In this document: positions 28,016 to 35,272 of the stretch, piece after piece
Layout of the letters: every line of letters begins with the position of its first letter
Numbering within the stretch: the first letter of the stretch is position 1
NCBI RefSeq assembly: GCF_002014975.1
Contig: NZ_MUXV01000006.1
Span: 41,089-105,088 of the forward strand
Length of the DNA: 64,000 nt
Direction of reading: 5' to 3'
Source of the DNA: Moraxella bovis
GTDB taxonomy: Bacteria > Pseudomonadota > Gammaproteobacteria > Pseudomonadales > Moraxellaceae
The notes under the pieces: generated by a model
Told to the model about the DNA's origin: nothing
Seen by the model: only the letters and a program-made list of their open reading frames with translations
Database searches by the model: none
Translations under genes and position numbers: made by a program

Positions 28016-28371
28016 AATTTAAAAAACCTGATAAACTAAATCAAGGAAATAACCCCATAATATTGATATTATTCTTTATTCTTTGGCTGATTGGGGCGAT
28101 TATTTTTGGTACGATATGTACATTTATTGGCGGTTATGTCCGCCCCCATGATGATACTGGCATATGGCTTGGTCTTGTGTTATCTGCAATTATTTATGTC
28201 GTGGCGACCATGATATGGTTATTGGGTTATGTGCACCCAACCAACTTGATATTACCACGGATTTGTAGGGGTGTGCTGAGTACACCCTTTGATGACATTA
28301 CTGTGCAAAGCGTGCTCAGCACACCCCCACATCCACGTTTATTGAGTATATTTATTGACAAGACAGCCTAG
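27988..28371 (+). CDS. Small membrane protein between two repeats
   Basis: The frame opens at a GTG inside the family 1 remnant and runs 127 residues. It has two clear membrane helices (IILILFFILWLIGAIIFG and GLVLSAIIYVVATMIWLLG) separated by a short polar loop. The final 37 residues are encoded by a REP-like palindrome (28265-28330), so neither end looks native. It lies in a different frame from the 27815 gene. Together the two may be pieces of one four-helix membrane protein split by the repeat. No family recognised. Confidence 0.35.
   Translation: MPTIGNILLKFKKPDKLNQGNNPIILILFFILWLIGAIIFGTICTFIGGYVRPHDDTGIWLGLVLSAIIYVVATMIWLLGYVHPTNLILPRICRGVLSTPFDDITVQSVLSTPPHPRLLSIFIDKTA
28265..28330. 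repeat. REP-like paired palindrome, type a
   Basis: GTAGGGGTGTGCTGAGTACA and later GTGCTCAGCACACCCCCAC are inverted partners about 25 bp apart. The same arrangement recurs at 48021-48088. Confidence 0.7.
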
Positions 28372-28422
28372 TATTTTAAAAAAGGGTAAAATCAATTTAC
28401 TCTTTTAAAAAAACAAACCTTA

Positions 28423-29709
28423 TCAATAAAATCCCCACCCAAACGGCTCTATCGTTATCTCATCGCCTGCCAAATAGCCTTCACTGTCTTTGTTTGCCAC
28501 GATAAGACAATTGGCAAGCGATAACTGCTTGATACGGTGCGAGTCTTGCACGCCCACCGCTTGCACCGCAAATTTGCCAAACTCATCTTGATGGTATATG
28601 CCACGCATGAACTCTTTACGCCCTGCCCTTTTTTTGATGTCGTGGCTCAAAGTTGCGCTTAGGGTCAATCGCTTGGGCAAGTCATCAGCACGCACCCCAG
28701 ACAGTCGCCACAAGGCAGGAATGATAAACTGCAAACAGCCCACCACGCAGGACAAAGGATTACCCGGTAGCCCAAAATACAGCACCGTTTTGGGGCTGTC
28801 GGCATTGTCATAAAGCTCGCCAAAGACAAAAGGCTTGCCTGGTTTCATGGCGACTTTGTAATGGGTGATTTTGCCAAGTTTGTCAATGGCGTGCGTCAAA
28901 AAATCATAATCACCCACCGACACCCCTGCACTTGACACCACCACATCGCATTCATGCACCGCTTGCTCTATGGCGTGGCAGGTCTTGGAAAAGTCATCAG
29001 GGATAATGCCGTAGTCTTTGATGATAATGGGTAAGTCTTTTAGAAGTGCTTTTAGGGTGGGTGTGTTTGAGTTGTAGATATTGGCAAAGCTTGGCAGGCT
29101 CTCGCCCACAGCTACAAGCTCGTCCCCTGTCGCCAAAATCCCCACCACAAGCGGACGATACACCACCACATCTGCCACACCAAGATTGGCAAGCAGACTG
29201 ATGTCGGCAGGGTTTAGGCGTTTGCCCACGGTCAGCACGCACTCGCCCGTGGTGACTTCTTCGCCTTGGTGTCTTATGTTGTTGCCTGTGTATGAGTCTT
29301 TGGCAAGGGTGATGGTGTAAGTGGTTGATTTGTCGATGCTATTTTTTATTTCGTCCCAATCGGTGTTTTCTTGCATGACCACATTGTCGCACCCATCTGG
29401 CACGACCGCCCCTGTAAAAATTCGCACCGCTTGCCCCACACCTATCGCCCCATGATAGGGCTTGCCTGCACACGACTCGCCAATGACGACAAACTGACTA
29501 CCGCTTGCCAAATCCGACTCTGCCCCCAAGGCAAAACCATCCATGGCGGACAAGTTTTGGCGGGGAATGTCAAAGCCTGCCGTGATGTCCTGTGCCAGCA
29601 CATGACCGATGGCGGACAATAAGGGCAAAGCTAGCGTATCCTGATGAGCCTTGGCGTGCGTGCTTGCCGTGGTGCTGATGGCGTGTTGTAAGTCTTCTAC
29701 ACTAATCAT
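28423..29709 (-). CDS. moeA: Molybdopterin molybdenumtransferase MoeA
   Basis: A 428-residue MoeA that inserts molybdate into adenylated molybdopterin. It has the N-terminal PRQNLSAMDGFAL, IFTGAVVPDGCDNVVMQEN, GILATGDELV, SNTPTLKALL, SSAGVSVGDYDF and GLPGNPLSCVV. It lies 9 bp after the parvulin gene, so the two are co-transcribed, separately from the moaB-moaE run. Confidence 0.95.
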   Translation of the reverse strand: MISVEDLQHAISTTASTHAKAHQDTLALPLLSAIGHVLAQDITAGFDIPRQNLSAMDGFALGAESDLASGSQFVVIGESCAGKPYHGAIGVGQAVRIFTGAVVPDGCDNVVMQENTDWDEIKNSIDKSTTYTITLAKDSYTGNNIRHQGEEVTTGECVLTVGKRLNPADISLLANLGVADVVVYRPLVVGILATGDELVAVGESLPSFANIYNSNTPTLKALLKDLPIIIKDYGIIPDDFSKTCHAIEQAVHECDVVVSSAGVSVGDYDFLTHAIDKLGKITHYKVAMKPGKPFVFGELYDNADSPKTVLYFGLPGNPLSCVVGCLQFIIPALWRLSGVRADDLPKRLTLSATLSHDIKKRAGRKEFMRGIYHQDEFGKFAVQAVGVQDSHRIKQLSLANCLIVANKDSEGYLAGDEITIEPFGWGFY

Positions 29710-29718
29710 AATTCCTCC

Positions 29719-30834
29719 TTAGCCCCGATAAATGTTCTCTTGATTGACACTAATATCAATGCCCACGATGTCGGCATTTTGTTTTAGGATGTACAAATAA
29801 TCAATCAGGGCATGATGAAATGCCTGCTGAGACAGTCTATTTCTAATCATGGGTAGGGCTTCATCAAAGCTCAACGCCTTACCGTTCATACGCTCCATCA
29901 CATCCACAATATGCACCCCATAACGGCTCTCAATGGGGCTTGGGGCAAGTCCTTTGGGCAGGGCAAAGACCGCCTTTTCAAACTCAGGTACAGTTGCCCC
30001 TTTTTGCAAAATACCAAGCTCGCCCCCATCTGTCTTGGACGGACAGGCAGAGTGCTGCATGGCTTGGGTAATAAATTCGCCTGACGGATTGGGGCTATTT
30101 TTGATGGTATCAATCAGCTCATAGGCACGTTTTTTTAGCTCAATGCGTTCTTCGCTTTCTTCGGGCGGACAAGCAAAGAGAATATGGCGAACTTTCATGA
30201 CAGGCGGTGCGGTAAACTCGCCCTGATTGGCGGTGTAATACTGCTCACAAAGGCTGTCGGTTGGCGTATTAGGGCGGACGTTTTTGGCGATGAGTTTTGA
30301 GATGGCGTTCTCATCATCGACTTGCCATTCGTTTTTTAATTCATCATCCGCCATGACCGCTTGGCGTAATAACTCACGAATGACCAACGCTTGGGCGGAC
30401 AAAAACAACGCTTCGTCTTGGCTGTCGGCAGGGTGATACTGCACTTCTTCGCCAATGGCTTGCTCGCTGATAAGCACGCCATTAACCGTAATGGTAGGCA
30501 CGCTTTGGCGAGATGAAGCGATAAGATTGCTGTGATTGGCGTTCTCTTCGCTGATGGCTCGCTGTATGAGTTCGGCGTCCGATGATAAGCGTTTTAGGTC
30601 GTCTGATGTGGGCATGACCCGAATGCCGTCATCAAAAAATTCAGGCTTGTGGTTATGATGATGGGCATGGCTATGGTTGTGGTTGTGAGAGCCACCACAA
30701 CCGCACGAACCATCTGACTGCTTGGCGTGGGCTTGGCTTGGCTCGCTGATTTGCAATAGCTCAGGGCTGGTTTGGGGGTTTGAAGTGGGGGCGGGGTTAT
30801 TCGGGGCTTTGGGGTTATAGGCTTGGACGGTCAT
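29719..30834 (-). CDS. Parvulin-type peptidyl-prolyl isomerase with His/Cys-rich N terminus
   Basis: From ATG 30834 (AAGGTG just upstream) the protein has 371 residues. Residues 42-62 are a likely metal-binding stretch (GSCGCGGSHNHNHSHAHHHN). Residues about 220-330 are a PpiC/parvulin rotamase domain (VRHILFACP, DGGELGILQKGATVPEFEKA, SRYGVHIVDV). No signal peptide is visible, so it is probably cytoplasmic. From memory, a similar gene sits with narGHJI in related Moraxellaceae. Its coupling to moeA suggests a role in maturing a molybdoenzyme, possibly through metal handling; that is inference. Confidence 0.8.
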   Translation of the reverse strand: MTVQAYNPKAPNNPAPTSNPQTSPELLQISEPSQAHAKQSDGSCGCGGSHNHNHSHAHHHNHKPEFFDDGIRVMPTSDDLKRLSSDAELIQRAISEENANHSNLIASSRQSVPTITVNGVLISEQAIGEEVQYHPADSQDEALFLSAQALVIRELLRQAVMADDELKNEWQVDDENAISKLIAKNVRPNTPTDSLCEQYYTANQGEFTAPPVMKVRHILFACPPEESEERIELKKRAYELIDTIKNSPNPSGEFITQAMQHSACPSKTDGGELGILQKGATVPEFEKAVFALPKGLAPSPIESRYGVHIVDVMERMNGKALSFDEALPMIRNRLSQQAFHHALIDYLYILKQNADIVGIDISVNQENIYRG

Positions 30835-30961
30835 AAGACACCTTTGGGATATTGGTTTTGGTGTATTATTCATGATATTTGTCAAGGATAAAATACTCCT
30901 TTTGGTTAAGTAGTTGGCAAGCATGGCACGCCATAGAACCCCGCTTGTTGCTTTTAAATAC

Positions 30962-31182
30962 TAGGATATGCCTACCATTGACAACATTTTTATAAAACAA
31001 GATGAAAATTTGACAATGTCAATCAATTTTTGCATGAAAAATAGTCAAATCTTATGGCTCGAAGACCAAAGCTTGTTTGATAAAAAACTTGCAGCCTGCG
31101 TTTTTCCGTTGAAAAACGTGCGATTCCCCTGCTTTTTTAAAAAGGCATTTTCATTACAGATACCAAAGGCAGGCATGCCCTA
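30962..31182 (-). repeat. MITE-like family 1, copy C
   Basis: Runs from TAGGATATGCCTACCATTG to GGCAGGCATGCCCTA. Internal segments (ATTTTTGCATGAAAAATAG, TGGCTCGAAGACCAAAGC) are reverse-complement matches to 46376-46400 and 46355-46378. The orientation is opposite to the copies at 40485, 44434 and 46254. Confidence 0.8.
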
Positions 31183-31193
31183 ACTTTTACACC

Positions 31194-31320
31194 ATACAAA
31201 ATGAAAAAGTACTACGGTTTTCGTTCGTGGTGAGCCATGCCTACCCATGACGGAAAACGACCCGCAGGCAAGCTTGTGGCGAAAGTTTTTTGTAGTAAAA
31301 TTCAATTTTGTTGGCTGTAT
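31194..31320. repeat. Repeat family 2, copy 1
   Basis: Starts ATACAAAATGAAAAAG and ends TTCAATTTTGTTGGCTGTAT. The core has GTTCGTGGTGAGCC and GACCCGCAGGCAAGCTTGTG, shared with 49190, 51822 and 62346. It begins 12 bp after family 1 copy C. Its right end provides the last five codons and stop of the adjacent flavin reductase. Confidence 0.8.
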
Positions 31321-31808
31321 AATGCCGTGCCGTCATCGGTTTTATGATAATTACGGTTAAAATAAGTCAACGCCCCATCACTGTCGCCTTGACGAATGGC
31401 GATAATCTCACAAATGAACACACCATGCGTGCCAACTTCTTTAATCTCGCTAATCTTGCAATCAAAGCTAATCAAGGCATCAGACAGCATTGGCGAGCCT
31501 GTGGCAAGTCTCTCCCAAGTGCCGTGTTCAAAACGTTCATCAGAATTTAGCGGTGATGCGAACGTATTAGATAGATGCGATTGCTCAGCGGTCAAGGTAT
31601 TGACCATAAGCACGCCATTTTTGACAAAATTGTCATAAAATCCGATGTTTGTATTCATACACACAAGCAAAGTCGGGGGCGTGTCGGTCACGCTACATAC
31701 TGCCGATGCCGTAAAACCATGTTGCCCTGCCACACCGTCTGTCGTTATCACATGAACAGCGGTGGTGAGTTTTGCCATTGCGTCTTTAAAATCTGTTACT
31801 GATACCAT
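31302..31808 (-). CDS. Flavin reductase-like FMN-binding protein
   Basis: A 168-residue protein of the flavin reductase (HpaC/RutF-like) split-barrel family. It has TTAVHVITTDG, GFTASAVCSVTDTPPTLLVC, NTLTAEQSHLSNTFA and GTHGVFICEI. Such enzymes reduce FMN or FAD with NAD(P)H for a partner oxygenase. It lies 80 bp downstream of mesD and mesX on the same strand. Because the MesD/MesX reaction needs oxygen, a reductase partner makes sense, but that link is inference. The final residues YSQQN and the stop codon lie within a family 2 repeat end, so the native C terminus may have been replaced. Confidence 0.82.
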   Translation of the reverse strand: MVSVTDFKDAMAKLTTAVHVITTDGVAGQHGFTASAVCSVTDTPPTLLVCMNTNIGFYDNFVKNGVLMVNTLTAEQSHLSNTFASPLNSDERFEHGTWERLATGSPMLSDALISFDCKISEIKEVGTHGVFICEIIAIRQGDSDGALTYFNRNYHKTDDGTALYSQQN

Positions 31809-31888
31809 TGTTATTTTCTTAAATTATTTTATAAATATAAATGTTGGATTTTCATACAGAAAACCCAACATTCATTCGATTTGGCTGA

Positions 31889-32923
31889 TTATTTACCTGC
31901 CAACTCGTTACGGATAATTTTCGCCCCTTCGCTAAGAGCGTGCAACTTACCACGAGCAACCGTACGAGATAGTGGAGCCATACCGCAGTTGGTGCTTGGG
32001 TAGAGTTTATCCGCATCCACAAATTGCAAGGCTTTACGCAAAGTATCCGCCACTTGCTCAGGTGTTTCAATCTCATTGGTCGCTACGTCAATCGCCCCGA
32101 CCATGACCGTTTTGCCACGAATCAGCTCAATCAAATCCATTGGCACACGAGAATTTTGGCATTCTAGTGAGATGATGTCAATTTTGGATTGTTGCAGTTT
32201 TGGGAAACTCTCTTCGTATTGTCGCCATTCGTTGCCAAGCGTTTGCTTCCAATCGGTGTTCGCCTTAATGCCATAGCCGTAGCAGATATGTACCGCTGTT
32301 TGGCATTTTAGCCCGGAGGTGGCACGCTCCAAAGTTGCCACGCCCCAATCGTTTAGCTCATCAAAAAACACATTAAACGCAGGCTCATCAAACTGAATAA
32401 TATCCACGCCTGCCGCTTCTAGCTCTTTTGCTTCTTCATTTAGGATTTTGGCAAATTCCCACGCGAGCTTCTCACGGCTCTTGTAATGCCCGTCATACAA
32501 GGTATCAATCATCGTCATCGGGCCAGGCAACGCCCATTTGATGAGCTTGTCGGTATGCTGACGCAAAAATTTGGCATCGTCCACAAACACCGATTCTGGG
32601 CGAGACACATCGCCTACCACGCTAGGCACACTAGCATCGTAGCGGTTACGAATGCGGACGGTTTCACGCTTGTTAAAATCCACACCGTCCAAATGCTCAA
32701 TAAACGTTGTTACAAAGTGCTGACGAGTCTGCTCACCGTCGCTGACAATGTCAATGCCCGCTCTGGACTGCTCGGCAAGCGATATCAAAAGGGCGTCTTG
32801 CTTGGCTTGGCGTAGCTCATCGCCTTCAAATTTCCATTCTGACCACAGTTTTTCGGGTTCGGCAAGCCAAGATGGTTTTGGCAGACTGCCTGCGGTGGAA
32901 GTGGGAAGTAAAATTTTGCTCAT
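31889..32923 (-). CDS. mesD: Core-MetE methionine synthase, MesD type
   Basis: A 344-residue protein covering only the catalytic (C-terminal) half of cobalamin-independent methionine synthase. It has LPTSTAGSLPKPSWL at the N terminus, WALPGPMTMIDTLYD, DIIQFDEPAFN, and zinc-ligand regions AVHICYGYG, SLECQNSRVP and YPSTNCGMAPLSR. The folate-binding N-terminal half of MetE is absent. The DUF1852 gene directly upstream identifies the folate-independent MesD type. The true methyl donor in vivo is not evident from the sequence. Confidence 0.85.
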   Translation of the reverse strand: MSKILLPTSTAGSLPKPSWLAEPEKLWSEWKFEGDELRQAKQDALLISLAEQSRAGIDIVSDGEQTRQHFVTTFIEHLDGVDFNKRETVRIRNRYDASVPSVVGDVSRPESVFVDDAKFLRQHTDKLIKWALPGPMTMIDTLYDGHYKSREKLAWEFAKILNEEAKELEAAGVDIIQFDEPAFNVFFDELNDWGVATLERATSGLKCQTAVHICYGYGIKANTDWKQTLGNEWRQYEESFPKLQQSKIDIISLECQNSRVPMDLIELIRGKTVMVGAIDVATNEIETPEQVADTLRKALQFVDADKLYPSTNCGMAPLSRTVARGKLHALSEGAKIIRNELAGK

Positions 32924-33007
32924 TGTGTTTTCCTAAATTAAAATTTGCATTATACCAAAAAAATTCAAATCAACCGACAATTAAATCGGTTGATTGAAAT
33001 TCATCTT

Positions 33008-33985
33008 TTATTTTTCGGCAAGCCAAGCGTCCAAAATCTCTTTATACGGCTTAATAAATTGCTCTTCGGCAAGTTTGCCTTGTTTTACCGCCAAATCGTT
33101 ACGCTCCACACGGTCATAATCCACTTTCGGCACGGCATAGTCTTCATAAGTTAGACTGCCCTTGTACACTTGCCCCGCCACCGAATTGGCACTATAAATC
33201 TCTGGGCGATAGATACGCTGGAACGCTTCCATGGTCGCAATGGTGCTGATGAGCTCTAAGTTAGTGTAATCGTTCAACAAATCAGCATTTTCATCAAAAT
33301 AAAACGCATACGGAGCAACCGATTTTGGTGGCATAAAGTAACGCACTTTTAAGCCCATTTTGGCAAAATATTCATCGGTCAATGAATAGTCGTTTTGTAC
33401 ATATTCCACGCCCAAAATCGGGTGCGTATTGGTCGTTCTGTGGTAGGTGCGAGTGGTCGCAACACTAAGGCACAGTACAGGCGGTTTTTTGGATTGGGCT
33501 TTGTACTCTTCGGACGCAACCATAAATTTGAACAATTTGCCATGCAAATCGCCATAGCCTTCTGGTACGCTAAATTCAGCCTTGTCTTTGTTGTACTCAC
33601 GAAGTAGCACGCTAAAATCATAATCACGGACAAACGATGAAAAGCTGTTGCCGATGATGCCATCAATGGTTTTGCCTGTTTTGTGGTCAAGTACAGACGT
33701 TTTTAGCCACTCCAATCCTGAGAAAAATTCGCCCTTGCCTGACACGTCAATGTCAATGGACACAATGTCAATCAGCACCGAATAGCGGTCGTTGGTTGGG
33801 TTGTCCCAAGTCGCCAAATCGTTAAAACGGTTGTCAATCATTCTAATGGCGTTTTGTAGGTTTTGTTTGCGGTTTTCGCCACGAGCTAGGTTAGCAAAGT
33901 TGGTGGTCAAACGAGTGCTACTGGCTGGCTCATAGTTTTCATCAAAACGCTGGGCATGCACTCGGCATTGAAATTGTGTGGTCAT
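33008..33985 (-). CDS. mesX: MesX (DUF1852), partner of MesD
   Basis: A 325-residue DUF1852 protein (FQCRVHAQRFDENYEPASST at the N terminus, RTTNTHPILGVEYVQND in the middle). It starts at ATG 33985 with AAGGTG 8 bp upstream. It lies 84 bp before mesD on the same strand. In Acinetobacter-type systems, as I recall the literature, MesX is required with MesD and oxygen for methionine synthesis without folate as methyl donor. No recognisable catalytic motif of another family is visible. Confidence 0.85.
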   Translation of the reverse strand: MTTQFQCRVHAQRFDENYEPASSTRLTTNFANLARGENRKQNLQNAIRMIDNRFNDLATWDNPTNDRYSVLIDIVSIDIDVSGKGEFFSGLEWLKTSVLDHKTGKTIDGIIGNSFSSFVRDYDFSVLLREYNKDKAEFSVPEGYGDLHGKLFKFMVASEEYKAQSKKPPVLCLSVATTRTYHRTTNTHPILGVEYVQNDYSLTDEYFAKMGLKVRYFMPPKSVAPYAFYFDENADLLNDYTNLELISTIATMEAFQRIYRPEIYSANSVAGQVYKGSLTYEDYAVPKVDYDRVERNDLAVKQGKLAEEQFIKPYKEILDAWLAEK

Positions 33986-34464
33986 TTTTTCACCTTACGG
34001 GGTTGTTTTTGGAATGTGTATATTAAACCACATTTTTGTGATAAAGAAAAATGATATATTTTTATAAAAAGTTGAAAAAAATTCAGGTTTGAGATTTTTG
34101 TGGTTTTGGGCGTTTGTTTTTGAGTGGATTTGTGGGGGTAAATTGCAATTTGGTTGGTGATAAGGTATGATTTTTGGGTGTTGTGTTTGTTCCCATAAAA
34201 CCGCATTAAATTTCTTATTGGTGGCAGGGTGCGTAATACGCACCAATAAGATTTTTTTATTCAAAAGGTGCGTGGGACGTACCCTATGAAGCTAATTCAA
34301 CGCACGTTTTAATTTTATGTAAATATTTTTACAATTTTATGCACATTTTTTTGCAATTTTCACTGACCTTATGCACAAATAAGGGTAAGATATAACCATG
34401 GACAGGGTAGCGTAAGCGTAATTCCTAGTCGGCAAAAGCTCCAAAGAAATTTGGGGCTTTTGTT
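33986..34464. other. Spacer upstream of mesX
   Basis: A 480-bp AT-rich region. It should contain the mesX promoter (minus strand), but I see no SAM, cobalamin or other riboswitch. It holds a REP-like palindrome pair (34226-34285) and a hairpin at its right edge. On the plus strand CTGACC (34363-34368), 17 bp, TAAGAT (34386-34391) could be a promoter for a short transcript ending at the 34434-34466 hairpin; this is weak. Confidence 0.35.
34226..34285. repeat. REP-like paired palindrome, type b
   Basis: AGGGTGCGTAATACGCACC and GGTGCGTGGGACGTACCCT are inverted partners around an AT-rich spacer. The same type occurs at 51714-51784. Confidence 0.7.
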
Positions 34465-34466
34465 TT
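34434..34466. terminator. Intrinsic terminator hairpin
   Basis: AAAAGCTCCAAA and TTTGGGGCTTTT pair around a GAAA loop. Ts follow on the plus strand and a shorter T-run on the minus strand. It begins just past the stop codon of the DUF3800 remnant and probably terminates that gene, though the longer T-tract is on the plus side. Confidence 0.65.
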
Positions 34467-35119
34467 AGGGATAAATTCTTAATCCCAAATCTTCATAATT
34501 ATGCCCTGTATTGCTTGCTCCATGCTTACAATAAAATTTATGTTTAATAATATCAAAGGCTCGGTTAATCTGAGCAGGTCTTAATACATGGTTACCAATG
34601 GGTCGTGCGATTAAATCCGCCAGTTGCATACCCGATGAATTGGCATATTTTGATGCCAAAATCAGTTGAAATGGATAGCATTTATCTTGGCAAACACGCT
34701 CAAATTCAGCTTTTAATAATTCATCTTCATTCAATCCACGTTGCTCAAATACCACAAAAGTTTGGTTATCTTGCTGTCTTTTTTCACCCAAAAAATCATT
34801 CAAGCGTTCAAGCCCCATTGACATTGCCAAATGATAAGGATTGTCCGCAATATCGACTTTGGGCAGTTCATCTTTGCGAATAACGCAAGCGATGACAACA
34901 AATTTATTATTTTTCATCAATTCACTAATATCATTTAAACATGTCATGCCCAAAATAATTAAATTTTAGGTTTTGAATCTCTTTAACAGTATGATTGTTA
35001 TAATATCTTTTATTAAAAATACAAAATACCAAAACAAAAATAGGGTATTTTGAATTGATGTTATCCAAATTATGGTCGCCACTTTCATCCACATAAACAA
35101 TACAATCACTAAAATTCAT
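34465..35119 (-). pseudogene. DUF3800 family gene, disrupted
   Basis: The N-terminal piece (35119-34931) has the family motif IVYVDESGDHNLD and ends NLKFNYFGHDMFK at a stop. In another frame (from about 34953) the C-terminal piece continues LNDISELMKNNKFVVIACVI and carries the second family motif SGMQLADLIARPIGNHVL. DUF3800 proteins normally have both parts in one chain of about 240 residues, with 20-25 more residues at the junction. This looks like an internal deletion plus frameshift. The DESG and QLADLIA motifs suggest an RNase H-like nuclease fold; the function is unknown, and homologues are often found with mobile or defence genes. Confidence 0.75.
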
Positions 35120-35241
35120 GTCATCTCTTAATGGTTTGCTATTTTGTCGTCATTATAAAAACAAAATATCAAAAATACCATCTTGTTTTTTTCTAAAAAA
35201 ATAAGATGGTGGGTTAAGTCAAAAAACTAATGCCCTCAAAC

Positions 35242-35272
35242 AAAAAAGGCGGACATCAATCCGCCTTTTTTA
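35242..35272. terminator. Terminator after gyrA
   Basis: AAAAAAGGCGGA and TCCGCCTTTTTT form a perfect stem around CATCAA, directly adjoining the gyrA stop codon on the minus strand. A second, looser hairpin (ACCATCTT/AAGATGGT) lies at about 35176-35212. Confidence 0.85.

Noticed and set aside
30962..31320. CRISPR array or integron-like cassette in the repeat-rich spacer
   Set aside because: Repeats are long, single and inverted, not short direct repeats with regular spacers.
33995..34264. An 89-residue minus-strand frame upstream of mesX
   Set aside because: It is built partly from a REP-like palindrome and AT-rich spacer, with no recognisable features.
33986..34464. SAM or cobalamin riboswitch ahead of mesX
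   Set aside because: None of the conserved blocks of those riboswitches could be found; the structure present is a REP-like doublet.
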